A stretch of 64,000 bases of DNA from Wenyingzhuangia aestuarii (GTDB lineage Bacteria > Bacteroidota > Bacteroidia > Flavobacteriales > Flavobacteriaceae), in NCBI RefSeq assembly GCF_011927765.1, contig NZ_JAATJG010000007.1:116097-180096 (forward strand). The letters are read 5' to 3'. The first letter of the stretch is position 1, and each line of letters begins with the position of its first letter. The notes beneath the pieces are model-generated. The model was not told the origin of the DNA. It searched no databases and worked only from the letters and a program-made list of their open reading frames with translations. Of the stretch, positions 1 to 10,219 are shown piece by piece. Made by a program: the position numbers and the translations under genes.

Positions 1-222
1 ATATTTGTTTCTTAATGAAGAAAAAACAATTCTACGATTGTGTGTAGTATCCTCTTTTGACTTAGTAATGATTGGTTCAACATACATACGTAAAGCTTTT
101 GCTTTAGCAACAGTAGTGTTGATACGCTTGTGCTCTATTAAAGAACAAGCCATGTTAGCTAACATAGAGTGTCTATGTGCTGTTTTTCTACCTAAGTGGT
201 TAAATTTCTTTCCGTGTCTCAT
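1..222 (-). CDS. rplQ: 50S ribosomal protein bL17, partial (N-terminal 74 residues)
   Basis: Component of the 50S subunit near the exit tunnel. The reading starts at an ATG (complement of 220-222) with [13 protein letters not shown], the conserved bL17 N-terminus, and runs off the left edge of the window without a stop, so the C-terminal part is missing here. It is the last gene of the alpha-type block, 63 nt after rpoA, which is its usual place. The identification rests on sequence and position together. Confidence 0.95.
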   Translation of the reverse strand, partial: MRHGKKFNHLGRKTAHRHSMLANMACSLIEHKRINTTVAKAKALRMYVEPIITKSKEDTTHNRRIVFSSLRNKY

Positions 223-285
223 TGTAAATGATTTTTGGCTTTCATCTTGCTTCTACCCTCCTTGGGGAGCAAACTATGAAAGAGT

Positions 286-1278
286 TTAGTCTTTATCTAA
301 TTTGTATTTGCTTAAATCCATTCCGAAATGTAAATTTTTAACGTTTACTAATTCGTCTAACTCTGTTAAAGATTTTTTACCAAAGTTTCTGAACTTCATT
401 AAGTCATTTTTGTTAAATGATACAAGATCACCTAACGTTTCAACTTCTGCAGCTTTTAAACAATTTAAAGCTCTTACAGATAAGTCCATATCAACTAATT
501 TAGTTTTCAATAGTTGTCTCATGTGTAGAGACTCCTCATCGTAAGTTTCAGTTCTTGCAATTTCATCTGCCTCTAAAGTGATACGCTCATCAGAGAATAA
601 CATAAAGTGGTGGATTAAAATTTTAGCTGCTTCAGTTAATGCATCCTTAGGATTAATAGATCCATCAGTAACTACGTCAAAAACTAATTTTTCGTAGTCA
701 GTCTTTTGTTCTACACGGTAATTTTCAACAGCATATTTAACATTCTTTATAGGAGTGTAAATAGAATCTGTAAAAATAGTCCCTAAAGGCACATTTACTT
801 TTTTGTTTTCTTCAGCAGGAACAAATCCTCTACCTTTTTCTATTGTAATATCAAAACTTACAGCTACAGAGCTATCTAAGTTACAAATTACTAAGTCTGG
901 GTTTAAAACTTGAAAACCTGAAGTAAACTTTTGTATATCACCAGCAGTGATTTGGTTCTGACCAGATACAGATACTGAAACAGTCTCTTTATCCGTGTCT
1001 TCTATCTGCTGCTTAAAACGTACTTGTTTTAAGTTTAAAATGATTTCAGTAACATCCTCAACAACACCTTCAACAGTTGAGAACTCATGCTCAACTCCTT
1101 CAATGCGTAAAGATGTAATAGCGAAACCTTCTAAAGAAGACAATAATACTCTTCTCAAAGCATTACCTACTGTTAAACCAAAACCTGGCTCTAACGGTCT
1201 GAACTCGAATTTACCTTCAAAATCGGTAGATTCAATCATGATAACTTTATCTGGTTTCTGAAAATTTAATATTGCCAT
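286..1278 (-). CDS. rpoA: DNA-directed RNA polymerase subunit alpha
   Basis: The alpha subunit dimerises to seed RNA polymerase assembly and contacts regulators through its C-terminal domain. The 330-residue length is normal for Bacteroidota. Residues 1 to about 235 form the N-terminal dimerisation domain ([20 protein letters not shown]). Residues about 250-320 form the helix-hairpin-helix C-terminal domain ([19 protein letters not shown]). It lies between rpsD and rplQ, the standard alpha-operon order. The N-terminus [12 protein letters not shown] is the family start. Confidence 0.98.
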   Translation of the reverse strand: MAILNFQKPDKVIMIESTDFEGKFEFRPLEPGFGLTVGNALRRVLLSSLEGFAITSLRIEGVEHEFSTVEGVVEDVTEIILNLKQVRFKQQIEDTDKETVSVSVSGQNQITAGDIQKFTSGFQVLNPDLVICNLDSSVAVSFDITIEKGRGFVPAEENKKVNVPLGTIFTDSIYTPIKNVKYAVENYRVEQKTDYEKLVFDVVTDGSINPKDALTEAAKILIHHFMLFSDERITLEADEIARTETYDEESLHMRQLLKTKLVDMDLSVRALNCLKAAEVETLGDLVSFNKNDLMKFRNFGKKSLTELDELVNVKNLHFGMDLSKYKLDKD

Positions 1279-1298
1279 AGCTAACTGGTGTCTATTTA

Positions 1299-1904
1299 TT
1301 ATTTCGAGTATAACTCGACGATTAATTGCTCTTTGATGTTTTCTGGAATCTGAAGTCTTTCAGGAACTGCAACAAACGTTCCAGTTTTTGTATCATTATT
1401 CCAAGTCAACCACTCAAAAACAGTAGAAGAAGTAGCTAAACTACTTTCAATAACTGCAAGCGATTTAGATTTTTCTCTTACACCAACAACATCACCAGGT
1501 TTCAATTGGTAAGAAGGAATGTTAAGGATTTCTCCATTAACAGTAATATGTCTGTGAGACACTAACTGACGTGCTCCACTTCTAGAGTTAGATAACCCCA
1601 TACGGAATACAGTGTTGTCTAAACGAGATTCACATAATTGTAATAATACCTCTCCGGTAATACCTTTGCTAGAAGAAGCTTTCTTAAATAAATTAGAGAA
1701 TTGACGCTCTAAAATACCATAAGTATACTTTGCTTTTTGCTTTTCTTGTAATTGTAAAGAGTACTCAGAACGCTTAGCTCTTTTCTTCGCCAACCCGTGT
1801 TGTCCAGGTGGGTAATTACGTTTTTCAAAAGACTTATCGTCTCCAAAAATTGCTTCACCAAACTTACGAGCAATTTTAGTTTTAGGTCCATTATATCTTG
1901 CCAT
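1299..1904 (-). CDS. rpsD: 30S ribosomal protein uS4
   Basis: A primary 16S rRNA-binding assembly protein, and in many bacteria the autoregulator of the alpha operon. It has 201 residues. The S4 RNA-binding fold is visible as [31 protein letters not shown]. The N-terminus [17 protein letters not shown] lacks the four-cysteine zinc knuckle, so this is the zinc-independent form. It is separated from rpsK by an unusually long, structured 90-nt spacer (see 1920-1975), an obvious place for S4 feedback control, though that is inference. Confidence 0.98.
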   Translation of the reverse strand: MARYNGPKTKIARKFGEAIFGDDKSFEKRNYPPGQHGLAKKRAKRSEYSLQLQEKQKAKYTYGILERQFSNLFKKASSSKGITGEVLLQLCESRLDNTVFRMGLSNSRSGARQLVSHRHITVNGEILNIPSYQLKPGDVVGVREKSKSLAVIESSLATSSTVFEWLTWNNDTKTGTFVAVPERLQIPENIKEQLIVELYSK

Positions 1905-1919
1905 AGTAAAAAATTAAAA

Positions 1920-1975
1920 AAAATTGGCAGTTATGAATTAAGGCTTAGTCCTTCGATAACTTAATTGCCAATTTT
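1920..1975 (-). promoter_or_regulatory. structured rpsK-rpsD spacer, candidate S4-binding leader
   Basis: The 90-nt gap between rpsK and rpsD holds an inverted repeat. AAATTGGCA (1921-1929) pairs with TGCCAATTT (1966-1974), with further pairs inside (TTA 1931-1933 with TAA 1962-1964) and a small inner hairpin AAGG/CCTT (1940-1943 with 1950-1953). Most other gaps in this block are below 25 nt. A long outer stem enclosing an inner hairpin just upstream of the S4 gene suggests an autoregulatory leader. It has no U-tract of terminator type. The function is inferred. Confidence 0.5.
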
Positions 1976-1994
1976 AGTGTTAATAAAAATAAAA

Positions 1995-2387
1995 TTATAT
2001 TCTTCTTCTTTTTGGAGGTCTACATCCGTTGTGTGGTAATGGAGTAACATCAATAATTTCTGATACTTCAATTCCAGCATTGTGAATAGTACGGATAGCA
2101 GATTCTCTACCATTTCCAGGTCCTTTTACATAAACTTTAACTTTACGTAATCCAGCTTCGTGTGCTACAGCAGCACAATCTTCAGCAGCTGTTTGTGCAG
2201 CATAAGGAGTGTTCTTTTTAGATCCACGGAATCCCATTTTACCTGCAGAAGACCATGAAATTACATCTCCTTTTTTATTTGTTAAAGAAATGATGATGTT
2301 GTTAAATGAAGCTGTAATGTGTGCTTCTCCAACAGACTCAACAATAACTTTACGCTTTTTAGCGGTCTTTGTATTAGATTTAGCCAT
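1995..2387 (-). CDS. rpsK: 30S ribosomal protein uS11
   Basis: Platform protein of the 30S subunit. The 130-residue protein carries the S11 signature ([18 protein letters not shown]) and ends PPKRRRI like its relatives. It lies 7 nt downstream of rpsM. Start [14 protein letters not shown] with a basic N-terminal tail typical of the family. Confidence 0.98.
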   Translation of the reverse strand: MAKSNTKTAKKRKVIVESVGEAHITASFNNIIISLTNKKGDVISWSSAGKMGFRGSKKNTPYAAQTAAEDCAAVAHEAGLRKVKVYVKGPGNGRESAIRTIHNAGIEVSEIIDVTPLPHNGCRPPKRRRI

Positions 2388-2394
2388 AACTTAA

Positions 2395-2760
2395 TTATTT
2401 CTTTTTGTTCGCTACAGTTTTACGTTTACCTTTTCTAGTTCTAGAGTTGTTTTTGGTTCTTTGACCTCTTAACGGTAATCCAGCACGGTGACGGATTCCT
2501 CTAAAACATCCAATATCCATTAAACGTTTAATGTTTATTTGGATTTCTGAACGTAACTCACCTTCAATAGTGAAAGTACCTGCTTGTTCACGAATTGCTC
2601 CGATTTGAGCATCTGTCCAATCTTGAACTTTGATGTTCTCATCTACTCCAGCATTTGCTAAAATCTCTTTAGCTCTAGTTCTACCAATTCCAAAAATATA
2701 AGTTAACGCGATAACACCACGTTTGTTTTTTGGAATGTCAATACCTGAAATTCTTGCCAT
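2395..2760 (-). CDS. rpsM: 30S ribosomal protein uS13
   Basis: Head protein of the 30S subunit that contacts the 50S subunit and the P-site tRNA. It has 121 residues, with N-terminal [15 protein letters not shown], a helix-two-turn-helix region and a basic C-terminal tail ([18 protein letters not shown]) that reaches the P site. It follows rpmJ by 2 nt. Confidence 0.98.
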   Translation of the reverse strand: MARISGIDIPKNKRGVIALTYIFGIGRTRAKEILANAGVDENIKVQDWTDAQIGAIREQAGTFTIEGELRSEIQINIKRLMDIGCFRGIRHRAGLPLRGQRTKNNSRTRKGKRKTVANKKK

Positions 2761-2762
2761 AA

Positions 2763-2879
2763 CTAACCTTGTCTTTGTTTGAATCTAGGATTCTTTTTAT
2801 TGATTACATATAATCTGCCTTTTCTACGCACAATCTTGCACTCGGCACTTCTCTTTTTTATTGATGCTCTTACTTTCAT
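2763..2879 (-). CDS. rpmJ: 50S ribosomal protein bL36 (38 residues)
   Basis: A very small 50S protein read from the ATG at 2879 to TAG at 2763: [17 protein letters not shown] at the start and [12 protein letters not shown] at the end. The zinc-ribbon ligands of classical bL36 are mostly lost. Only one cysteine (C14) remains, so this is the zinc-free form usual in Bacteroidota. It sits in its expected place between infA and rpsM. Confidence 0.96.
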   Translation of the reverse strand: MKVRASIKKRSAECKIVRRKGRLYVINKKNPRFKQRQG

Positions 2880-2890
2880 CGTATGATATT

Positions 2891-3106
2891 TTAGTATCTA
2901 TAAGTAATTCGAGCCTTTGATAAATCATAAGGACTCATTTCTAACTTAACTTTATCTCCTGGTAACAACTTAATGTAATGCATTCGCATTTTACCTGAGA
3001 TGTGTGCAGTAACAATATGACCATTTTCTAATTCAACTCTAAACATTGCGTTAGATAATGCTTCTGTAATTGTACCGTCTTGTTGTATTGACGCTTGTTT
3101 TGCCAT
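2891..3106 (-). CDS. infA: translation initiation factor IF-1
   Basis: A 71-residue OB-fold protein that occupies the ribosomal A site during initiation. The sequence [20 protein letters not shown] and the C-terminal [15 protein letters not shown] match IF-1. It starts 2 nt after the secY stop, so translational coupling with secY is likely. Confidence 0.98.
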   Translation of the reverse strand: MAKQASIQQDGTITEALSNAMFRVELENGHIVTAHISGKMRMHYIKLLPGDKVKLEMSPYDLSKARITYRY

Positions 3107-3108
3107 AA

Positions 3109-4443
3109 TTAAATTGTCGCTCTTCTTTTAGTTCCAGTTTTCATTAGACCGTCATAATGTCTGTTTAACAAGTACGAGTTAATTTGTTGGATCGTGTCAA
3201 TTGCAACACCCACCATAATTATTAACGAAGTACCTCCGTAAAACAGAGCCCAGTTTTGTTGTACACCAAAATGTACTACAATGGCCGGGAAAACAGCCAG
3301 CAAAGCTAAGAAAATAGATCCAGGTAACGTAATTTTTGACAAAATACTATCTAATTTTTCTGCAGTCTCAGTACCTGGGCGGGTTCCCGGGATAAATCCT
3401 CCACTTTTTTTAAGGTCATCAGCCATTTTATTCGTTGGAATTGTGATTGCTGTATAAAAATAACTAAACACAATAATCAAAACACAGAATAAAATATTGT
3501 AACCCCAACCATTAAAATCAGATAAAGCATTAAATACTGTTTGCATTGTTCCATCAGTGTTTCTTGCAACTAATCCAGGTACAAACATAATTGCTTGTGC
3601 AAAGATAATTGGCATAACTCCTGCCGAATTCAACTTTAAAGGAATATACTGTCTTGCTCCTTGAGCATCATCTATACTTCCTACAACAGTACGTCTAGCG
3701 TATTGAACTGCAATTTTTCTTACAGCTGTTACTAATAATATACTTGCCAAAATAATTGCCAACCATACAATAATTTCTAAAAGAATCATCATGAAACCTC
3801 CAGAACCAGCTGCATACTTAGATGTTAATTCTTGCATAAATGCACCAGGGAATCTAGCAATAATACCAATCATAATTAATAATGAAATTCCATTACCAAT
3901 TCCTTTCTCAGTAATACGCTCCCCTAACCACATTGCAAAAACAGTACCTGCAGTTAATAAGATCATTGAAGAAATCCAGAACATTCCACCTTGACCTAAT
4001 AAGTATGCCTCTTGAGGAATACCTAAGGTTGGTAAACTTGTTAAATAAGCTCCTCCTTGCACAACAGTAATACCTATTGTTAACCAACGTGTAATTTGGT
4101 TGATCTTATTTCTTCCGCTTTCACCATCCTTTTGTAATTTTTGTAAATAAGGAACCGCAATTCCCATTAACTGAACTACAATAGATGCTGATATATATGG
4201 CATAATCCCAAGAGCCATAATAGAAGCTCTTGAGAATGCACCACCTGTAAATGCGCTTAATAAACCTAAAAGACCATCAGATGTTTTATCACCTAATGCT
4301 GTTAATTGTTGAGGATCTATACCAGGTAAAGTTACCTGAGCCATAAATCTGTAAACTGCCATTAACCCTAAAGTCAATAATATTTTACCTTTTAACTCGT
4401 CAATAGACCAAATGTCTTTTATGGTTTGGATAAATTTCTTCAT
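3109..4443 (-). CDS. secY: preprotein translocase subunit SecY
   Basis: Channel-forming subunit of the Sec translocon in the inner membrane. The 444-residue protein has about ten predicted membrane segments. The plug-region sequence [22 protein letters not shown] and [15 protein letters not shown] are SecY signatures. It lies between rplO and infA as in most spc operons. In this window its likely exported clients include the GH86 enzyme, NrfA and the lipoprotein glycosidases. Confidence 0.98.
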   Translation of the reverse strand: MKKFIQTIKDIWSIDELKGKILLTLGLMAVYRFMAQVTLPGIDPQQLTALGDKTSDGLLGLLSAFTGGAFSRASIMALGIMPYISASIVVQLMGIAVPYLQKLQKDGESGRNKINQITRWLTIGITVVQGGAYLTSLPTLGIPQEAYLLGQGGMFWISSMILLTAGTVFAMWLGERITEKGIGNGISLLIMIGIIARFPGAFMQELTSKYAAGSGGFMMILLEIIVWLAIILASILLVTAVRKIAVQYARRTVVGSIDDAQGARQYIPLKLNSAGVMPIIFAQAIMFVPGLVARNTDGTMQTVFNALSDFNGWGYNILFCVLIIVFSYFYTAITIPTNKMADDLKKSGGFIPGTRPGTETAEKLDSILSKITLPGSIFLALLAVFPAIVVHFGVQQNWALFYGGTSLIIMVGVAIDTIQQINSYLLNRHYDGLMKTGTKRRATI

Positions 4444-4457
4444 CTACTTAATAATAA

Positions 4458-4907
4458 TTATAAAGATACAGCTTCACCTCCAGCAGCTTCAATAGCAGCC
4501 TTAGCAGTTCCTGTAAATTTGTGAGCAGTTACGTTTAATTTAGCTTTTAATTCTCCACCACCTAGTATTTTTACTAAGTCGTTTTTGTTTGCTAAACCAT
4601 TTTCAACTAATACAGCTAAATCAACAGTATCTGTAATCTTACCACTATCTACTAAAGATTGTAACTTGTCTAGATTGATTCCATTGTATTCCTTACGGTT
4701 TACGTTAGTAAATCCAAACTTAGGTACTCTTCTTTGTAATGGCATTTGTCCACCCTCGAATCCTACTTTTCTAGAATATCCAGAACGAGATTGTTGTCCA
4801 TTATGACCTCTTGTAGCAGTACCTCCGTGACCAGAACCTTCACCTCTAGCAATACGCTTACCGCTTTTGACAGAACCTTTGGCAGGTTTTAAATTGTTTA
4901 AACTCAT
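4458..4907 (-). CDS. rplO: 50S ribosomal protein uL15
   Basis: Late-assembly 50S protein of 149 residues. The glycine- and arginine-rich N-terminus (KRIARGEGSGHGGTATRGHNG) and the C-terminal KAKLNVTAHKFTGTAKAAIEAAGG are family features. It lies 11 nt before rpmD in map order and 14 nt ahead of secY. Confidence 0.98.
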   Translation of the reverse strand: MSLNNLKPAKGSVKSGKRIARGEGSGHGGTATRGHNGQQSRSGYSRKVGFEGGQMPLQRRVPKFGFTNVNRKEYNGINLDKLQSLVDSGKITDTVDLAVLVENGLANKNDLVKILGGGELKAKLNVTAHKFTGTAKAAIEAAGGEAVSL

Positions 4908-4918
4908 CTTTCTATAAC

Positions 4919-5101
4919 TTATTTAATTTCTTCAACAGAAATTAAGTGTTTAACTTTATTAACCATTCCTACAATTGATGGAGTAGCATCATGCTCAACA
5001 ACCTTTCCAATTCTAGTTAAACCTAACGCTTCTAAAGTTCTTTTTTGAACTTGCGTACGGTTAATTTGGCTCTTTACTTGTGTTAATTTAATTTTTCCCA
5101 T
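4919..5101 (-). CDS. rpmD: 50S ribosomal protein uL30
   Basis: A 60-residue 50S protein, MGKIKLTQVKSQINRTQ to VKHLISVEEIK. A Met three codons further upstream (MNTMGKIK) is in frame, but family members begin at MGKIK, so the ATG ending at 5101 is chosen. It lies between rpsE and rplO as usual. Confidence 0.96.
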   Translation of the reverse strand: MGKIKLTQVKSQINRTQVQKRTLEALGLTRIGKVVEHDATPSIVGMVNKVKHLISVEEIK

Positions 5102-5112
5102 GGTATTCAATA

Positions 5113-5634
5113 TTAACCGTTAAATACTTTGTCTAAAGAAATTCCTCTCTCAGCAGCCACTTGTTGTGGGCTTCTTAATTGTAATAAAGCATCAAAAGTT
5201 GCTTTCACTACGTTATGAGGGTTAGATGATCCTTGAGACTTAGATAATACATCATGTACACCTACAGATTCTAATACCGCACGTACAGCACCACCAGCAA
5301 TAACTCCGGTACCATGAGATGCAGGTAATAATAATACCTTAGATCCACCAAATTTACCTTTTTGTTCGTGAGGTAAAGTTGCATTCATTAATGGAATACG
5401 AACTAAGCTTTTCTTAGCTTCTTCCACAGCCTTAGCAATTGCAGATGCAACATCTAAAGATTTACCAGATCCGTAACCTACTACACCTTCTCCATTTCCT
5501 ACTACTACAATAGCAGAAAATCCGAAAGTACGTCCACCTTTTGTAACTTTAGTTACACGGTTCACAGCTACTAAGCGATCTGTTAATTCTAATCCGCTTG
5601 GCTTAACTCTTTCTACGTTTTTATATCCTTGCAT
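5113..5634 (-). CDS. rpsE: 30S ribosomal protein uS5
   Basis: Decoding-site protein of the 30S subunit, 173 residues. It has an N-terminal double-stranded-RNA-binding domain ([21 protein letters not shown]) and a C-terminal domain with [19 protein letters not shown]. Spacing to neighbours is about 11 nt on each side. Confidence 0.98.
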   Translation of the reverse strand: MQGYKNVERVKPSGLELTDRLVAVNRVTKVTKGGRTFGFSAIVVVGNGEGVVGYGSGKSLDVASAIAKAVEEAKKSLVRIPLMNATLPHEQKGKFGGSKVLLLPASHGTGVIAGGAVRAVLESVGVHDVLSKSQGSSNPHNVVKATFDALLQLRSPQQVAAERGISLDKVFNG

Positions 5635-5646
5635 AATATAATTTTC

Positions 5647-6000
5647 TTAAAATTTTAAACCAGCTTCTCTAGCTGCTTCAGCTAATGCTTTAACTCTACC
5701 ATGGTATAAATAACCATTTCTATCGAATGCAACAGTTTCTACACCTGCAGCAGATGCTTTCTCTGCAATTGATTTACCTACTAATGTAGCTACTTCAATT
5801 TTAGTTCCCTTTGCATCGATTTCTTTATCTCTTGATGATACAGAAGCTAATGTAACTCCTGCTTTGTCATCAACTAATTGAGCGTAAATTTCTTTATTAC
5901 TTCTAAATACAGATAATCTAGGTTTAGATGCTGTACCAGTAGAAATTTTTCTAATTCTACGCTTAATTCTTTGTCTTCTTTCAAGCTTTGATAATGCCAT
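5647..6000 (-). CDS. rplR: 50S ribosomal protein uL18
   Basis: 5S rRNA-binding protein of 117 residues. N-terminal [18 protein letters not shown] is basic, followed by [18 protein letters not shown] and the C-terminal [19 protein letters not shown]. It sits between rplF and rpsE. Confidence 0.98.
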   Translation of the reverse strand: MALSKLERRQRIKRRIRKISTGTASKPRLSVFRSNKEIYAQLVDDKAGVTLASVSSRDKEIDAKGTKIEVATLVGKSIAEKASAAGVETVAFDRNGYLYHGRVKALAEAAREAGLKF

Positions 6001-6011
6001 AATACTATAAA

Positions 6012-6557
6012 TTATGCAGATTTACCTGCTTTTCTTCTTAATTCTTCACCAACAAACTTAATTCCTTTTCCTTTGTACGGTTCAGGGCTACGGAAAGAAC
6101 GAATCTTAGCCGCTACTTGACCTACCAATTGCTTATCGAAAGAAGTAAGTTTTACGATTGGGTTTTTACCTTTATCAGATACTGTTTCTATTTTAACTTC
6201 TGGAGCTATATCTAACACAATGTTGTGAGAGAATCCAATTGCTAAATCTAAAACTTGACCTTGATTAGAAGCTCTATATCCTACCCCTACTAATTCTAAT
6301 TCTTTAGACCAACCTTTAGATACACCTTCAATCATGTTATTGATTAAAGCTCTGTATAATCCGTGTTTAGCTTTATGTGATTTAGATTCAGATGGTCTAT
6401 CTAAGATAAGTGATCCTTCTTCTTCTTTAATACTGATACCATCAGTAATTTCTTGAGTTAATTCTCCTAAACTCCCTTTTACAGTAACTGTGTCTCCGTT
6501 AATAGTAACAGTAACACCAGCTGGAATTGCGATTGGGCTTTTTCCTATTCTTGACAT
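6012..6557 (-). CDS. rplF: 50S ribosomal protein uL6
   Basis: Two-domain 50S protein of 181 residues near the factor-binding centre. [15 protein letters not shown] at the start and the L6 signature [19 protein letters not shown] near the end identify it. It lies 11 nt from rplR and 13 nt from rpsH. Confidence 0.98.
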   Translation of the reverse strand: MSRIGKSPIAIPAGVTVTINGDTVTVKGSLGELTQEITDGISIKEEEGSLILDRPSESKSHKAKHGLYRALINNMIEGVSKGWSKELELVGVGYRASNQGQVLDLAIGFSHNIVLDIAPEVKIETVSDKGKNPIVKLTSFDKQLVGQVAAKIRSFRSPEPYKGKGIKFVGEELRRKAGKSA

Positions 6558-6570
6558 ACTATTCTATTTT

Positions 6571-6969
6571 TTAGTAAACGTGACAAATTACTTCTCCACC
6601 AATGTTCTCTTGTTTAGCTTGCTTAGATGTCATAACTCCTTTAGAAGTAGACACAATTGCAATACCTAAACCATTTAAAACTCTTGGTAAATCCTCAACA
6701 CCAACATACTTTCGTAAACCTGGTGTAGAAATACGTTCAATTTTTTTAATTACTGACTCGTTTGTTTCAGGGTTGTATTTTAAAGCTATTTTAATAGAGT
6801 CTTGAGCAGTTTTCTCCTCAAACTTATAACTTAAAATAAATCCTTGGTCAAATAAGATCTCTGTGATCGCTTTTTTAACCTTTGATGCAGGAATCTCCAC
6901 TACTCTGTGGCCTGCTAAATAAGCATTTCTTACTCTTGTTAAGTAATCTGCTATTGGATCTGTATACAT
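6571..6969 (-). CDS. rpsH: 30S ribosomal protein uS8
   Basis: Central-domain 16S rRNA-binding protein. In other bacteria it also represses the spc operon. The 132-residue protein starts at [20 protein letters not shown]. An in-frame Met 18 codons upstream exists, but that extension reads through a GC-rich hairpin and has no family support. The C-terminal [20 protein letters not shown] is the S8 signature. Confidence 0.96.
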   Translation of the reverse strand: MYTDPIADYLTRVRNAYLAGHRVVEIPASKVKKAITEILFDQGFILSYKFEEKTAQDSIKIALKYNPETNESVIKKIERISTPGLRKYVGVEDLPRVLNGLGIAIVSTSKGVMTSKQAKQENIGGEVICHVY

Positions 6970-6997
6970 AATTATTTGTATTGGTTTTAGATTATCA

Positions 6998-7016
6998 CCC
7001 CGAAATAGTTTCGGGG
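6998..7016. repeat. GC-rich perfect hairpin in the rpsN-rpsH spacer
   Basis: CCCCGAAA (6998-7005) and TTTCGGGG (7009-7016) form an 8-bp perfect stem with a 3-nt loop inside a 75-nt spacer of an otherwise tightly packed operon. The eight consecutive G/C bases stand out against AT-rich surroundings. No U-tract follows on the transcribed strand, so it is more likely an RNA processing or stability element, or an intergenic repeat unit, than a terminator. Confidence 0.6.
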
Positions 7017-7044
7017 CTAGCATCTAAAATTAATTCTTAAAATT

Positions 7045-7314
7045 TTACCAACTTGCTTTTGTAACACCTGGGATTAACCCTTGGTTAGCCATTTCACGAA
7101 AAGTTACACGAGAAATTCCGAATTGTCTCATATATCCTTTTGGTCTACCTGTTAACTTACAACGGTTATGACCACGAACTGGAGAAGCATTTTTAGGTAA
7201 CTTCTGTAATCCTTCGTAATCACCAGCTTCTTTCAAAGCTTTACGTTTTTCAGCGTATTTAGCAACTGTTTTAGCTCTTTTTCTCTCACGAGCCTTCATT
7301 GATTCTTTAGCCAT
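7045..7314 (-). CDS. rpsN: 30S ribosomal protein uS14
   Basis: Head protein of the 30S subunit, 89 residues. It is the long, zinc-independent type: no CxxC pairs, with [20 protein letters not shown] and the C-terminal [11 protein letters not shown]. It starts 2 nt after rplE. Confidence 0.98.
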   Translation of the reverse strand: MAKESMKARERKRAKTVAKYAEKRKALKEAGDYEGLQKLPKNASPVRGHNRCKLTGRPKGYMRQFGISRVTFREMANQGLIPGVTKASW

Positions 7315-7316
7315 GA

Positions 7317-7868
7317 CTAGTTCTTTTTAAATGGTAATCCTAATTCTGTTAATAATGATTTAGCTTCTTTATCAGTAGGAGCAGATGTTACAAAAGTAAT
7401 ATCCATACCACCAATCTTTTTCACTTGATCAATATTAATTTCAGGGAAAATAATTTGCTCAGTAATACCTAAGTTATAATTTCCTCTTCCATCAAAACCA
7501 GTAGCTTTAATACCGTTAAAATCTCTAACACGTGGTAAAGAAGCAGTAATTAATCTGTCTAAGAATTCGTACATTTTAATTCCACGTAAAGTTACTCTTG
7601 CCCCAATTGGCATACCTTTACGTAATTTAAATGTTGCGATATCTTTTTTAGATAATGTTGCAACTGCTTTTTGTCCTGAAATAGTAGTTAACTCTTCAAC
7701 AGCGTAATCTACTAATTTCTTATCTGCAATAGCAGCACCTACACCTTTAGAGATAACTATTTTCTCTAATTTAGGTACTTGCATAATATTGCTATATCCG
7801 TACTCTTCAGTTAAGGCAGCCTTAATTCTGTCAGTGTACTCTTGTTTAAGTCTTGGAATATAACTCAT
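7317..7868 (-). CDS. rplE: 50S ribosomal protein uL5
   Basis: 5S rRNA-binding protein of the central protuberance, 183 residues. The start is placed at [16 protein letters not shown]. An in-frame extension of 16 codons upstream would overlap rplX and is not family-like. Signatures seen: [18 protein letters not shown] and the C-terminal LGLPFKKN. Confidence 0.97.
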   Translation of the reverse strand: MSYIPRLKQEYTDRIKAALTEEYGYSNIMQVPKLEKIVISKGVGAAIADKKLVDYAVEELTTISGQKAVATLSKKDIATFKLRKGMPIGARVTLRGIKMYEFLDRLITASLPRVRDFNGIKATGFDGRGNYNLGITEQIIFPEINIDQVKKIGGMDITFVTSAPTDKEAKSLLTELGLPFKKN

Positions 7869-7869
7869 A

Positions 7870-8178
7870 TTAAATAGCTTTTTCTGATTTTTTAGAAAAA
7901 CGCACTTTTTTACCATCTTCTACTCTGTAACCAACTTTAGTGATGTTTCCATCTTCTAAAATAGCTAAGTTAGAAATAGGCAAAGCTGCTTCTTTCTTTA
8001 CAATTCCACCTTGAGGGTTTTGAGCGCTTGGTTTAGTGTGCTTAGAAACTAAGTTTACACCTTCTACAATTGCTTTGTTTTTGTCAGTAATAATAGTTAC
8101 TACTTTCCCTTCTTTACCTTTCTGATCTCCAGCAATAACTCTTACTGTATCTCCTGATTTAATTTTAATCTTTGCCAT
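7870..8178 (-). CDS. rplX: 50S ribosomal protein uL24
   Basis: Assembly initiator of the 50S subunit, 102 residues, with an N-terminal KOW motif ([20 protein letters not shown]). One base separates its stop from the rplE start. Confidence 0.98.
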   Translation of the reverse strand: MAKIKIKSGDTVRVIAGDQKGKEGKVVTIITDKNKAIVEGVNLVSKHTKPSAQNPQGGIVKKEAALPISNLAILEDGNITKVGYRVEDGKKVRFSKKSEKAI

Positions 8179-8190
8179 TGTTTACAAATA

Positions 8191-8559
8191 TTAAAGCACC
8201 TCAGGTGCTAATGATACAATTTTCATGAATTGCTTATCACGAAGTTCTCTTGCTACAGGTCCAAATACACGTGTTCCAGACATTTCTCCAGTCGCGTTTA
8301 ACAACACGCATGCGTTGTCATCAAAGCGAATGTAAGAACCGTCTTTTCTTCGTACTTCCTTAGAAGTACGAACAACAACAGCTTTAAATACTTGACCTTT
8401 TTTAGCGTTTCCATTTGGAGTTGCAGACTTTACAGTAACAACAATTTTATCTCCAATAGATGCATAACGCTTTCCTGTTCCTCCTAAAACACGGATCACT
8501 AAGACCTCTTTAGCTCCAGTGTTATCTGCTACGTTTAATCTTGATTCTGTTTGTAACAT
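8191..8559 (-). CDS. rplN: 50S ribosomal protein uL14
   Basis: Intersubunit-bridge protein of 122 residues, [19 protein letters not shown] to IVSLAPEVL, with the L14 signature [21 protein letters not shown]. It begins 1 nt after the rpsQ stop. Confidence 0.98.
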   Translation of the reverse strand: MLQTESRLNVADNTGAKEVLVIRVLGGTGKRYASIGDKIVVTVKSATPNGNAKKGQVFKAVVVRTSKEVRRKDGSYIRFDDNACVLLNATGEMSGTRVFGPVARELRDKQFMKIVSLAPEVL

Positions 8560-8560
8560 A

Positions 8561-8818
8561 CTATTTAGCTCTTTCTAGGATTTCTACTAATCGCCAACGT
8601 TTAGATTTACTTAAAGGTCTTGTTTCCATGATTCTTACAGTATCTCCAATGTTGCAATCGTTTTGCTCATCGTGTGCAACGTACTTTTTCGTATTCAATA
8701 CGAACTTACCGTACATTGGGTGTTTCACTTTCTTTACCTCTGCAACAACAATAGACTTGTCCATTTTGTTACTAGATACAACACCAATTCTTTCTTTTCT
8801 AAGATTTCTATTTTCCAT
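8561..8818 (-). CDS. rpsQ: 30S ribosomal protein uS17
   Basis: Primary 16S rRNA-binding protein of 85 residues with an OB fold. Signatures: [18 protein letters not shown] and [20 protein letters not shown]. It lies between rpmC and rplN. Confidence 0.98.
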   Translation of the reverse strand: MENRNLRKERIGVVSSNKMDKSIVVAEVKKVKHPMYGKFVLNTKKYVAHDEQNDCNIGDTVRIMETRPLSKSKRWRLVEILERAK

Positions 8819-8831
8819 CTTGTAAAAATAC

Positions 8832-9017
8832 TTATTGTCTGTTAGTTAACTCAGTAGCTACTCTTGCTACAGTTTTTCTAAGCGCTCTCAACTCTAAAGG
8901 ATTCTCTAATGGAGAAATAGCATGAGCCATCTTAAGATCAGTATAGCTCTTTTTAAGAGAAACTAATTTCTCTTGTAAGTCAGCTACTGATAATTCTTTA
9001 ATTTCTGATTGTTTCAT
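8832..9017 (-). CDS. rpmC: 50S ribosomal protein uL29
   Basis: A 61-residue, largely helical protein at the tunnel exit, where it docks trigger factor and [21 protein letters not shown] and [19 protein letters not shown] match the family. It lies 12 nt after rplP. Confidence 0.97.
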   Translation of the reverse strand: MKQSEIKELSVADLQEKLVSLKKSYTDLKMAHAISPLENPLELRALRKTVARVATELTNRQ

Positions 9018-9029
9018 TTCTCTTAGATA

Positions 9030-9458
9030 TTAAGCGTTATCATAATCTCTCGCAACAACGAACTTAGTTTTAACTGGCATTTTTTGAGCTGCTAAGCGTA
9101 ACGCTTCTTTAGCAACATCGAAAGGTACCCCTCCGATTTCAAACAATATTCTACCAGGCTTAACTACCGCTACGAAATACTCAGGAGCACCCTTTCCTTT
9201 ACCCATACGAACCTCTAAAGGTTTCTTTGTAATAGGCTTATCTGGAAATATTTTGATCCATAATTGACCTTCTCTTTTCATATAACGTGTCGCAGCAATA
9301 CGACCTGCTTCTATTTGTCTAGAGGTAATTAAGGCTTGTTCTAAAGATTTAATCCCGAACATACCAAAAGCTAATTGATTCCCTCTGTGAGAATCACCGC
9401 TCATATTACCTTTACCTTTCTGCACCTTACGGTACTTTACTCTTTTAGGCTGTAACAT
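9030..9458 (-). CDS. rplP: 50S ribosomal protein uL16
   Basis: 50S protein near the peptidyl-transferase centre, 142 residues. [19 protein letters not shown] at the start and [20 protein letters not shown] in the middle are its signatures. Normal position between rpsC and rpmC. Confidence 0.98.
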   Translation of the reverse strand: MLQPKRVKYRKVQKGKGNMSGDSHRGNQLAFGMFGIKSLEQALITSRQIEAGRIAATRYMKREGQLWIKIFPDKPITKKPLEVRMGKGKGAPEYFVAVVKPGRILFEIGGVPFDVAKEALRLAAQKMPVKTKFVVARDYDNA

Positions 9459-9484
9459 TTCTAAATTCTAATTTTTGTGAAAAA

Positions 9485-10207
9485 TTATTTTCTCCTACGA
9501 GGTCCTTTCTTAGCTCCTGCGTTAGCTCCACCTTTTCCTCCTGTCTTTTTAGACAGACCTACTAATGGAGATAAGTCGCGCTTACCATAAACCTCACCTT
9601 TCATTATCCACACTTTAACCCCGATTCTACCGTAAGTTGTATGTGCTTCTACCAAAGCATAATCAATATCAGCTCTAAAAGTAGATAGAGGAATTCTACC
9701 TTCTTTATAGTGCTCTGAACGTGCCATTTCTGCTCCGTTTAAACGTCCTGAAATTTGGATTTTAATCCCTTCAGCGTTCATACGCATAGTGGCAGCAATA
9801 GCCATTTTAATTGCACGTCTGTATGAAATTCTATTTTCAATTTGACGAGCAACACTTGCTGCTACTAAATTAGCATCTAATTCTGGACGCTTAATTTCAA
9901 AAATATTGATTTGTACTTCGTTTCCAGTTAATTTCTTTAACTCCTCTTTTAACTTGTCTACCTCTTGTCCACCTTTTCCGATAATGATACCAGGTCTAGC
10001 AGTAGTGATAGTAACGGTTACAAGTTTAAGAGTACGCTCAATAATTATTCTAGAAACGCTTGCTTTGTATAATCTAGCGTTTAAATACTTTCTTATTTTA
10101 TTATCTTCAGCAATTTTATCTCCGTAGTCATTACCTCCGTACCAGTTTGAGTCCCATCCTCTGATGATTCCTAAACGATTTCCAATTGGATTAGTCTTTT
10201 GTCCCAT
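9485..10207 (-). CDS. rpsC: 30S ribosomal protein uS3
   Basis: mRNA-entry protein of the 30S subunit, 240 residues. The KH domain shows [19 protein letters not shown] (about residues 68-87). The C-terminal domain has [21 protein letters not shown], and the protein ends in a basic tail (KKGPRRRK). Confidence 0.98.
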   Translation of the reverse strand: MGQKTNPIGNRLGIIRGWDSNWYGGNDYGDKIAEDNKIRKYLNARLYKASVSRIIIERTLKLVTVTITTARPGIIIGKGGQEVDKLKEELKKLTGNEVQINIFEIKRPELDANLVAASVARQIENRISYRRAIKMAIAATMRMNAEGIKIQISGRLNGAEMARSEHYKEGRIPLSTFRADIDYALVEAHTTYGRIGVKVWIMKGEVYGKRDLSPLVGLSKKTGGKGGANAGAKKGPRRRK

Positions 10208-10219
10208 TTCTACTTATGA

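Noticed and set aside
5..289. Plus-strand reading frames across the ribosomal block, for example opposite rplQ, rpoA and fusA
   Set aside because: They are antisense to highly conserved genes, and their sequences resemble no protein family I know.
6970..7023. N-terminal extension of rpsH to a Met 18 codons upstream
   Set aside because: The extra residues have no S8 family counterpart and read through the GC-rich hairpin.
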